Source of the DNA: Motacilla alba alba
Lineage: Eukaryota; Chordata; Aves; Passeriformes; Motacillidae
Length of the DNA: 64,000 bases
Assembly (NCBI RefSeq): GCF_015832195.1
Contig: NC_052030.1
Coordinates: forward strand, 13,721,439-13,785,438
Direction: 5' to 3'
In this document: positions 51,270 to 61,466 of the stretch, one piece after another
Layout of the letters: each line of letters starts with the position of its first letter
Numbering within the stretch: position 1 is the stretch's first letter
Position numbers and translations under genes: made by a program
The notes under the pieces: model-generated
Database searches by the model: none
Seen by the model: only the letters and a program-made list of their open reading frames with translations
Told to the model about the DNA's origin: nothing

Positions 51270-51603
51270 CTTTCTGTAGGAAATGTCGTAGATGGAATGT
51301 TTAAAGGTTGAGGCCAGTTTAATATTAAATAGCAATTTCTGAACTATATAGTGTAAGTGATTAATCCTCTCTGTGCATTCCCACCTTGCTTTCCTGTTAA
51401 AACCCTCCTCCAGCAACTTCTCAAGCTTCACTGTCAGCACTTGGGGCTTCACTGAGCTCCTGTGATCAAGGACTTCGTGCATTTCCCTTTCTGTCTGGAA
51501 TGCTCCACGGTAATGTTTAGCTGGTCTATCCCAGCAGCTTTGCCTGTGGCACTGCTTGAAAAGCTCCTTGATGTTTGTCCTCCCCACCTGGCACACCTTC
51601 CAG
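51270..51603 (-). CDS. Candidate internal coding exon, unidentified product
   Basis: On the minus strand a good 3' splice site (pyrimidine run ending CACTTCCCTTCAG) is followed by 334 bases without a stop in one frame and then a near-perfect donor, CAGAAAG|GTGAGT. The exon starts with one base that completes a split codon (phase 2) and ends exactly at a codon boundary (phase 0). The 111 complete codons begin WKVCQVGRTNIKELF and include VKLEKLLEEGFNRKARWE; Lys, Glu, Arg, His and Leu are frequent, as in a soluble helical protein. There is no signal peptide, membrane segment or motif that I recognise. If real, it belongs to a minus-strand gene with very long introns, of which most other exons lie outside the window. 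It could still be a chance pseudo-exon or the remnant of an old element. Confidence 0.35.
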
Positions 51604-54600
51604 CTGAAGGGAAGTGCGGATTAAGTTAATACACAATCAATATTGTTAAAACAAATGGTTCCTTTAATCAACACGCAACTCTCATTCTTTTGGATTGGGA
51701 TTTTCAAAGCTGTTTTGAGGAGTTAACATATTAAATTTCACCAGTGCTTTTAAGATAATGGGCACCCAACCTCCTTGTGTACATATAACAAATCCTCATT
51801 GAATTTTGTCTTGGATTTGTATTCAAGGAAGAGGGAACAGGAATGATTTTTTCCAAGCTTTTCTTCATTATTTTGGAGAATTGCCAACCCTAAGTCAATT
51901 AAATTGTATTAGCTGCTTTAGCTGTCTCAGTTGTCAGTTAAAGAGAACTATGAGACTGCATGGTTTAGGAAGAAAGGAGATTTTCAATCACAGAATTTTC
52001 TAACTAATTGTTTGGAAAGCTTCTGTCAAGAAACACAGGGTTCAGACTTCTCTTGGGAAAAGGATAGACTGTGTGACTTGATGGCATTTCCACATTTATT
52101 TTCTACCATGTTTTATTAATATATTTTATAATATTTCAATTTCAGAGTCTCATACCTTGAAGGGAATGCATTCACTTTTGCAATCAGAATCTGGGGAAAA
52201 GCTGACACCAGAGTGAACTGATTTCTGAGAACAGATGAAAATGTGGGATGCCAGTCTCCATCTCTGTTTTTTGACTACAGAGGAAGATTAGTTAAATGAA
52301 AAAAAATCTTCTTCCAATGGCCCTGCATCCTTCAAGTACACCAATAACCTTTCTCAGGGTTGGCAGTAATGCTTAGGATGGAAATGGGCCCAATTTTGGG
52401 GCTTATGGAAGAAATTTTGGTATCTGATTCAATTCTTTATTGAAGTTTTTAAAGAGGGAGTTATTACTTGTCTTGACAGCTACAGAGAAACTGAAGAATA
52501 AAGGGTAGTAGGGTTTTGAAATAGCAATTTACAGGGAAACCAAGGAGAAAATTTTGAAAACTGGCACTTTTCTTCACAGGTTTTTTCCCTGAGCTCAACA
52601 ATTAGTGTACTAATATTGCAAATTTTTTTGTTTTTTAACACAAGCAAGTGCCATTTCATGACTATATTTAGTTAAACACTGTCAATGGTCTTGGAAAAAG
52701 TTTCTGAGTTTTTGAAACTGGTGTTATTTTGTTGCTTATTCCCCATAGAAGATAGTGATGTTATTGCTTGGTTTTCTGTCATTTGACCAGCTGTGTGTAA
52801 GACACAGATGTAAAACACTCAGTCCAGGATTCATCCTAATGATTATGTTCCTTAAATCAGCTTGTGCCATATATCACTTAAGTGAGTCCATACCATCCTG
52901 TGTTCATTTAATTTACTGCTTCACTGTCCACTCCTGCAGTGTTTCTTGCATCCTTCCTCCCTTCAAAAGGCTGATTGGGAAGTTTTTAGTTTCTAGTGGT
53001 AACAGAGATATGTTCTGAAAATTCAGATTTAAGGAGCCCTCTCTGTTCCAGGATGGGGTTTCTGAGAGATCTGTGCCAAATTGATAGAAATTGGAGGATG
53101 ATGCAGAAAGCCTCTATTTGAGGAAAGCAGCTTGAGTCAGAGCCAGCCTCACCTCAAGCCCTGAGCACTCATTTCTCTGGATTTCCCTTCTCTGGATTTC
53201 CCTTCTCTCTACCCTTTCATCTACACAGCCACAAAACCCTTTGAAGGACCTTGACTTTGCTGCAATGTGCAAAACAGATCTTTTCAAGCCCTTCATTTTG
53301 TGCAAGCGAAGGCACACCAATTAATGTGCTGCTGGCAGGTAATGAGGCAGCCAGAGCAGGATGGGCAGAGCCCTGCCCCGGGCCAGCAGACCCCAGCTGG
53401 GCTGCGCTGAGGCTGGAGCCTGCCCGTGGCACTCACAGGACTCTCTCTTCAGCCACACTTAATTGCTCTGCTGTTGCACAAGTTTAGGCACATCGAATAA
53501 TTGAGTTTTGACCTACTCCAAACTTGGCAAAAGGTTTTGGAAAAGTTGAAAAATACCGTGGAGGAGGGGGGCTGAATTTTGAGAAAGTTTTTTGTCTATT
53601 TTGATTCATCCCCCTGTAACCACAAAAAGCATCTATTCACACTCTCAAATAGTTCTGTGTGAGTTTGAACTGTCCCAAAGGAGGGTACATTTCATTTTTG
53701 TCACTATTCCAAGTGTGTTTATTAAAGCTGGGCTGAAGAGGATCCAGACAGAGCTGAGGTTTGACTCCTCTATGGGAAAACTCCTCTATCAAGTTGGAAT
53801 AAGCAGTCAAATAGCAGAGACATAATTTTTTCAAAACCAGGTTTCAGCAATATCTCATTTTCTTAATGCAGAATGAAACATTTAGATTGCTGCAAAATAA
53901 ACTGTATTTCAAATTATATTTCAAATTTTATACATTTTAGTTTTTAAAGCATACTTGTAGTAACTCAATGAGTATCAAGAGGAATTTAGGTAGCTTTGAG
54001 TTAAGCATTTCTGTAATTTCCATGTTCTCCACAAAGAGGACTGTATCATACCTCTTCCCCCCTTTTTTATTTTTGAGGGTAGAGCAGTTTCTGGTCAAGG
54101 TGCTTCATAAATCTGTAGTGTTTTGCTGTCTCTACATGACAGTTGGTGACCATGAATGCATTTATTCTTAACATACTCTGTTTATCAATTTCAATTTCTG
54201 AATATACTGTGCTGTAGCAAAAAGCTCTAAACTTCTCATGATAGCTCAGTATATATTGTCAGCATAAACAATCTTCAAAATTGTATTAGAAGTGAAAAAT
54301 CATTTGTCCTTCATTGCTTAAATTAGTTTACTTAGACTGCTGAATGTCCTCTGCCTTGATAAAGGTTTTTTTTAGATGAAAAATCTTTATATTTCCTTAG
54401 GAATACTTGGAATGAAGCAGTTAATGTGACATACTGTGTCATTGATTACAAACTGTGGGTGACACTTCACAGAGGAATTGCTTTGTCCTCCCGTTTTCAA
54501 GAGCTACCCCACTCCTGTGTCTGTTCATCTGTTTGTCTATGTATTGATATCTTTAGAGAGACAACTTTTAAAAAGCTACTTAATTTGGCATCAGTAAAAA

Positions 54601-55140
54601 GCAAATCAGAGTGGAATTTCGATGTGGTACTAAACATAGCGTATGAAACCCAGATTGTGTAAAGTGCAGATGAATTTTTCCAGAGCACTGGCAGCTTTCA
54701 TCTTCCCACGTGAACACGAATGCAAAAGCACAACCTCCCTTGGCCATGCTGCAGCCTGGAGACTGATTGGCATCCATCGATATTGCTCAGCACCTGAATA
54801 GCAGGAGGCTGCTTTTTTCCAGCAGAGCATGACAGCTGAGTGCTCTAATCTGATAGAGCCCCGTGTGCCAGCAGGCTCCGGGGGAGGGACACCAAGCGCT
54901 CTGCTGATTACAGATCCAGCTCTGCAAGGGAGAAGGTCACCCAGCCCTAATCAGAGATGGAAAACTCAGTTTGCCTGCTACTTGACAGTTCCTTCCCATT
55001 AAGCACGAGCCTGCAGAATCACAGTGGTCAGAGGTGCACCCTGCCTTGGCAGCCCAGTGAGGAGGCAGCAGCACGGAGCCGAGTCCGAGCTGACACCCAG
55101 CCACGGGCCACCCCGAGCCCCCACGAGAGGGACATCCCGT
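51604..55140. other. Single-copy noncoding stretch
   Basis: A 15-bp unit TTCTCTGGATTTCCC is repeated twice at 53173-53202. A GC-richer patch near 53340-53440 and the one at 54840-55135 yield short overlapping open frames. No gene recognised. Confidence 0.45.
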
Positions 55141-55216
55141 TGCATTTCCCACTGCATTTCCCATTGCATTTCCCACTGCATTTCTCATTTCTTCATCTCC
55201 CATTTCTTCATCTCCC
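55141..55216 (+). repeat. Short tandem array, 12-bp then 14-bp units
   Basis: Four units of TGCATTTCCCAC or close variants run from 55141 to 55188, followed by two units of TTCTTCATCTCCCA. The 12-bp period keeps reading frames in phase, giving artificial His-Phe-Pro-Leu and Cys-Ile-Ser-His repeats. Confidence 0.93.
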
Positions 55217-58200
55217 AATTCATTTCCTGGGGTCAGCTGGGCCTCCTGCCTGGTGCTGCTCCGCCGAGGCTCCTTTGAGTGTTTTCACTCGGGGAAGCTG
55301 CTGAGCACCATCAAGTACAGCAGCCACAGCCAGCTGAAGGCCCAAGAGTCCTTCTGGGAATTGGCATCTCCATATCCTGAGGTCTTTCAGGTCCTGCAGA
55401 TGTTGTCATGGTGATCCCCACTCACACATACATGGATGAGCACATGGAGAGAAAAGGCAGGGCTAATTGTATATTTTTGTGGATGGAGATTTGATATAGA
55501 TCAGTTGGAAAGTGAATGCAAAGCAACAGAAAGAGTCTCTGCTAAATTTGCCAGCAACATAAAATGCTCTGTGACTTTTGTGTGCATGCCAGTTGTCTTT
55601 TTAGTCTCAAAATTACTTTCACGGCTTTGTTTAGTACCTCAGTGCTCAGCAGGAAAAAAATATGAATATTTATATATGGAATGAGAGGAAATGACCCTTA
55701 CAAGTGACATAACTTCAACACAACTGCAAAGATTATAAACAATAATGTGAATTAGTTTGTCTTTGATCCTCTAAAAGACTTGTGTGATTTCAGCACTACT
55801 CTGTGATATGAAAGTTCTCTGTGAAATTTAGATTGGTAGCCAGGATCGTCTGTAGAAGAAAACTGGGTATATTAAAGTATGCCAGAGTAGGGTGCAGTCA
55901 GATGGGTAAATGATATATCTGAACCATAGTGAGCTCCAAGTGCTTGTTCATTTAACCGGTAAAATTGCATTCACACTAGAAACATTTCACAGCTTTAATT
56001 ATGTTTTTGGATTAATTAAGGCAGTAAAACTTTCCAGTGTAGATGAGCCCTTGCTGATCTAATTTCTTTGCTTCCAGCATGCAGTCTATCAGGTTTGCAG
56101 TGCAATTCAGACACCCTTATTTTGCCATTTTGCAGAGAGCTTAGTGTGCTCCAACAGCTTCCCCTGGTCTGTGTTGACTTTGGCGCTGCCATGCTCACCT
56201 CTGGGCTGCAGGTTCATCGTGACTCACCCTGCAGCAGCTCCTGCAGCACATTTCCTCTTTCAGGCATGGGGGGTTTTATTTTTATTAGCAAATTTGGTAC
56301 AGTACGATGCACTGGGAATGGTCATATTTATCTTGTGGTTATGGCTCTGTGTCTCTGCCAGCACACAGGTGCTGCCAGCCTCCTCTGCTGCAGCAGAATC
56401 ACATTTTGGCCACACCAGCAGTCCCACTGAGGCAGAGCTGTGGCGGGTGGTCCTGGCGCGGGGGGCCGGAGCTGTCAGCGTGCTCATCATGGCTTTCATT
56501 CCTCCAGCCTTTCCCCAGCCCTTTTGGCTCAGATATGGAGGTTTTGAGAGATAATGAGGATCAGAGGGGTAGGCAAGAGATGAGAGTGCAAGACAGAAAT
56601 GCACACCACAGAGGAGCTGCATGAAGGGGTAACAGGCTGGGAATTTCCCCCTCCTCAGTGGCTGCTGGTTTCCCTGTTTGCCTGTCAGGACCATGCAAAT
56701 TAACATTTTTGCTGCACCCTGTTGTATCAGTTGAGTAGCATAAAATCATTTTTAGGTCATGGCTTGGTACTGAAGGAGTCTCTGTGCCTCTCCAGTTTCC
56801 ATAAAAGTTAGATATTGGGGTGGAAATGGCAACCCCAGGAGTTCTAAGTTTATTATTATGGTCTGAAAATCATAACACTGGATTAATATCAGAAAATTGA
56901 AAATAAATAATTTTAAAGATCATGAAAATTTTTACCTTTCCTTTCACTTCTTTAAAAATTAAAGTTAATATTCTCACAGAATGTTCTGGAAGCGTAATAA
57001 ATAACGATAGGCTTCATCTTAATTCAAAAAACTGTGCAAAAATACTTTAGTATTAAAAACAGTCTTAAAAATTTTTAACAGTAGAATTTATACTATGAAG
57101 TAAAACCGATGAAAATAAGAATTTCTACAATTTATTGGTTCCAAACAAGCTAGTTTGAAATGCAAAATTACTGAGGATTCAAACAGATCTCTGCCCCTGG
57201 TATCCTGTGGACAATTTGGTAATGAGTTATAAAGCTTGTACTGGTTCATGGTTTAGTTCCTAGGGCTATGCTGGGTCACTGAAGTGTTTAATGCATACAT
57301 ATGTTTGTCTGATTTAATAACAGTCTGCTGATAAATAAATTCAAAATCGAGGCCCTGAATTGTCATGGACCTTCACAGGATTAACAGTTTGTTGTTTTCA
57401 GTTTAGTTGCAGTCGCAGGTTGGGTGATTGCCACAGTGAAAATGCAAGGGAAAATAAAATTTAAATCATGTATTGATTATTCAAAAAACTCCAAACAAAG
57501 ACCAGCACTATGCCAGCTGCAAAAACCACTCTGAGGTAAATATAATTGGATATGAAGACAGGACATTAATTATTCATTCATCTATGCCCCACCAGAATCA
57601 GAGAATCAGAACTGATCTGCAGGATGGAGCAAGGGAGGCCTCCTGCTCCCTGGGGAAGATGCAGCCACAGAAAGCGCTCAGGGGCAAAGATAACCCCGTG
57701 GGCAGCAGGGTGGACCCAAACCACAGCCAGGGTTTCATTGCAGATGGTTTCCCCAGTCAGAAACATGTGGCTGGCGTTGCTGGCAGCAGTTAAAGGCACT
57801 ACAGTATTGAAATTTCAGACAACAAAAATGAAGAGTGGCTCCAGCCAAGTTACTTCTCCAAGATCTGCAATAGCTGGTAAATAGTTTTATTTTTTAATAG
57901 CAGAGTCCCAGTATTGATGATACAGGAGTAAAAGATGGGCTATCTGATACAAGAAGCTAGACAGTGTTATATCAACATTAAATGGATTTTAGATAGAAGT
58001 GTTTTAAGGCTTGAGTTCATAAATAGAAAGTGACAAAAGGTCAGTCTGGCACATATGGCTCATTTACTGTTCAGCTGTACAAAGAATCTTGTAATAGCTG
58101 GGGTTTATAATAACTAAAAACCCCATGGATGAGTGGGTACAGAGAATTAACTTCATAATCTGAATGTTGCATTTGAATGCTATTGAAAACAATTATAATT

Positions 58201-58767
58201 ATTTGAATGACTAAACTATATTTACATGTTTTGAGTTTTCCCTTTGGGGTAGTTCCCTGCTTTTCTATCACACACCACTGGCTGGTAGATATTAGGCTGC
58301 AGTTAATAGCTCTGTTTTACATGGCAATATTATTTCAAGTACTTGAGTGTAATAGCAGCAAAACACATCATGGTTTGTAGCTGTGGTCAAATCAATACAT
58401 TCATACAAAATGAGGAGAAAATTAATGTTGTGCCGTGAATGGCTCTAGCTAGAAAAATGTCTTTTGTAATAACGAGCAGACTTAATAGTCTCCAGCACAC
58501 AGAAGCAGAAAGCAACATGGCCCTTCAAGGAACACAGGGGAGTTCTGTGCTATCAAAATCCCCTGTATCCCTCTGAGGAGAAACAGGATTTCCTCCACGA
58601 TATGCTCCTTTTAAGGTAATAGAGTAACAGCTGTAAATGGATAAATATCCAGGTGACAGCCAGCCAGCCTAGAGAATCTGGGTGGGAGTTTGCTTTTTGT
58701 CACCGTCTCTGCCTCTGGGGTGGGAGCAGAGCCTGCTGGGGACAGCAAGGGGGGAGAGGAGGAGCTG
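55217..58767. other. Single-copy noncoding stretch
   Basis: Open frames at 56068-56706 occur on both strands over the same bases, one of 148 codons on the minus strand, without recognisable domains or splice sites. The rest is AT-rich and featureless. Confidence 0.45.
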
Positions 58768-59079
58768 GCCCCTGGGTTTGGGGACACTGACCCCTGGGTG
58801 TGGCTGGAATGACCCCTGGGTGTGGGGAGAACTGAGCCCTGGGTGTGGGGCACTGACCCCTGGGTGTGGGGGAATGACCCCTGGGTGTGGCTGGAATGAC
58901 CCCTGGGTGTGGCTGGAATGACCCCTGGGTGTGGGGGAATGACCCCTGGGTGTGGGGGACTGAGCCCTGGGTGTGGGGGAATGACCCCTGGGTGTGGCTG
59001 GAATGACCCCTGGGTGTGGCTGGAATGACCCCTGGGTGTGGGGACACTGACCCCTGGGTGTGGGGGACTGAGCCCTGGC
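58768..59079 (+). repeat. Minisatellite of 20-25 bp, about 14 units
   Basis: The core CCCCTGGGTGTGG or GCCCTGGGTGTGG repeats about 14 times, joined by CTGGAATGA, GGGAATGA, GGGACTGA or GACACTGA linkers. The first unit reads TTTGG and the last decays into CCCTGGCCCGG. The G-rich strand is plus. The 115-codon minus-strand frame (His-Pro-Gly-Val-Ile-Pro type) is a repeat translation. Confidence 0.96.
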
Positions 59080-59121
59080 CCGGGGAGCTGCGGAAGGCTG
59101 GCTCAGCTCTGAGTTTCCGTA

Positions 59122-59157
59122 CGAAGGACAGCTCGAAGGACAGCTCGAAGGACAGCT
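59122..59157 (+). repeat. 12-bp unit repeated three times
   Basis: CGAAGGACAGCT occurs three times head to tail. Confidence 0.95.
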
Positions 59158-59634
59158 CGGGACGTTGCCCTAAGCACAGGCGGATTTGTGACTAAGGGGC
59201 TGGCGGCGGCAGTGCAGGAAGCTGCAGGGCTGCTGGGGACGCGAGTCTGGGCTGGCTGAGCCCAGGCTGACTGAGGGGAGCCCCCTCAGCGCTCTCAAAG
59301 TGAACTTCTCCTCCCTTGCAGGTGCAGGCCCTGGGGATGTGAGCCTGCAAAACAAGCAGCTGTACCTGGGCTTTACTGCTTCCCTTAATGGATTAAATCC
59401 AAGAAAGACAAGCACTGCCTGAAATACTCAGGGCTGACAGTGACACTTAAATATCAAACGCAGCGTGAGCGGAAAGATGAAATGCCACGCAGCAGTGCTT
59501 GCTGTGAGGAGACAAACTGCTACCAGTGCATTCATTTGTACCTTGCCTTTCTTTTGCTGGCATGTGTCACCACAATGTCTTTTGACGTAAGCTTATTGTT
59601 AGATACAGTTTTCATACAGTTTCATACAGTTTTC

Positions 59635-59824
59635 TTATGGCTTGGAGCAGAATTTTTCTTGCTGCAAGCAGAAGGCTGTGCTGAGCTCAGGAGCGGCAAC
59701 AGGCTGCTGTTTCTGGCCGGGCAAGATCTTGCACATCTTTTTGTAATGCTGTAGCATGGGCTCAGCAGTGCAGACCTTGCAGCTGTAGTACAAAACATCA
59801 TTGGTTTCATGAAATCTGAGATCC
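59635..59824 (-). CDS. Candidate terminal coding exon with Cys/His cluster
   Basis: On the minus strand the acceptor CCGTTTCCTTGGTTTACAG precedes 190 bases open in one frame and closed by TAA at 59637-59635. One base completes a split codon, then 62 codons follow, beginning DLRFHETNDVLYYS. Residues CKVCTAEPMLQHYKKMC form a CX2CX7HX4C spacing that could bind zinc, though it fits no named finger class that I can state. The tail is Gln/Pro/Ala-rich. A second minus-strand frame is open over the same bases, which lowers confidence. Its start phase (2) equals that of the 51270-51603 candidate, so the two could be alternative 3' parts of one gene, or neither may be real. Confidence 0.22.
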
Positions 59825-60199
59825 CTGTAAACCAAGGAAACGGTTCACACAATCACCAGAGTACTGCAAGGTAGGACTCTGCTGCCTTAATTTAGATATC
59901 CACTGTACAGACATCCTGAGCTGAGCGTTCAGAGTGCTTTTATAGCCCATGGAGAGAAATAGGGAATGATTTGTCTTATTCTACAGTAAATGCCTGAAGT
60001 GCCGTGTAAGTCATGCTTTAGAAATGCCCGAGTCTCTCTGAGGACTAGCGAGGTGGTGCAGATAACTGGCTGAAGACCTCTGAATGTACAGGCAGGTGAG
60101 GGGGGCCCTGACCCTGGCCCGGCAGGAGAGCAGCCAAGACCCGCTGAGGGCTGGGGCTGCCGCCAGAGCCCAGCCCTGCCCTTCCCCGGGGGCTGGGGC

Positions 60200-61466
60200 T
60201 GCCTCCCGTGAGTGCCCAGCTCCCTGCAGAGCTCTGCTGGGCTCTCCCGTGAGTGCCCAGCTCCCTGCAGAGCTCTGCTGGGCTCTCCCGTGAGTGCCCA
60301 GCTCCCTGCAGAGCTCTGCTGGGCTCTCCGTGTGTGCCCCAGCTGCCTGCAGAGCTCTGCTGGGCTCTCCGTGTGTGCCCCAGCTGCCTGCAGAGCTCTG
60401 CTGGGCTCTCCGGTGTGTGCCCCAGCTCCCTGCAGAGCTCTGCTGGGCTCTCCCGTGTGCCCCAGCTCCCTGCAGAGCTCTGCTGGGCTCTCCGTGGGTG
60501 CCCCAGCTCCCTGCAGAGCTCTGCTGGGCTCTCCGTGGGTGCCCAGCTCCCTGCAGAGCTCTGCTGGGCTCTCCGGTGTGTGCCCAGCTCCCTGCAGAGC
60601 TCTGCTGGGCTCTCCCGTGAGTGCCCAGCTCCCTGCAGAGCTCTGCTGGGCTCTCCCGTGAGTGCCCAGCTCCCTGCAGAGCTCTGCTGGGCTCTCCGGT
60701 GTGTGCCCAGCTCCCTGCAGAGCTCTGCTGGGCTCTCCGTGGGTGCCCCAGCTCCCTGCAGAGCTCTGCTGGGCTCTCCGTGGGTGCCCCAGCTCCCTGC
60801 AGAGCTCTGCTGGGCTCTCCGGTGTGTGCCCAGCTCCCTGCAGAGCTCTGCTGGGCTCTCCGTGGGTGCCCAGCTCCCTGCAGAGCTCTGCTGGGCTCTC
60901 CCGTGAGTGCCCCAGCTCCCTGCAGAGCTCTGCTGGGCTCTCCGTGGGTGCCCAGCTCCCTGCAGAGCTGTGCTGGGCTCTCCCGTGTGCCCAGCTCCCT
61001 GCAGAGCTCTGCTGGGCTCTCCCGTGTGCCCCAGCTCCCTGCAGAGCTCTGCTGGGCTCTCCCCTGTGTGCCCAGCTCCCTGCAGAGCTCTGCTGGGCTC
61101 TCCCGTGAGTGCCCAGAGCTCTGCTGGGCTCCCCCCTGTGTGCCCCAGCTCCCTGCAGAGCTCTGCTGGGCTCTCCCGTGTGCCCAGCTCCCTGCAGAGC
61201 TCTGCTGGGCTCTCCCGTGAGTGCCCAGCTCCCTGCAGAGCTCTGCTGGGCTCTCCCGTGAGTGCCCAGCTCCCTGCAGAGCTCTGCTGGGCTCCCCCCT
61301 GTGTGCCCCAGCTCCCTGCAGAGCTCTGCTGGGCTCTCCCGTGTGCCCCAGCTCCCTGCAGAGCTCTGCTGGGCTCTCCCCTGTGTGCCCCAGCTCCCTG
61401 CAGAGCTCTGCTGGCCTCTCCCGTGTGCCCCAGCTCCCTGCAGAGCTCTGCTGGGCTCTCCCAGCC
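60200..61466 (+). repeat. GC-rich minisatellite, 31 units of about 41 bp
   Basis: Thirty-one units share the core CAGCTCCCTGCAGAGCTCTG followed by CTGGGCTCTCC and a variable linker (CGTGAGTGCC, GTGTGTGCCC, GTGGGTGCCC, CGTGTGCCCC or CCTGTGTGCC). Units four and five read CAGCTGCCTGCAG. One unit near 61110-61130 lacks the CTCCCTGC part. Most units are 37-42 bp. Because the length is not a multiple of three and no unit has a stop on either strand in most frames, frames up to 494 codons (minus) and 277 codons (plus) stay open. These are not real proteins: there is no start context, no splice signal in keeping, and the frame cycles among three unrelated peptides. Confidence 0.98.

Noticed and set aside
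56068..56706. Overlapping frames of 105-148 codons on both strands
   Set aside because: Mutual overlap on both strands points to composition; translations lack domains.
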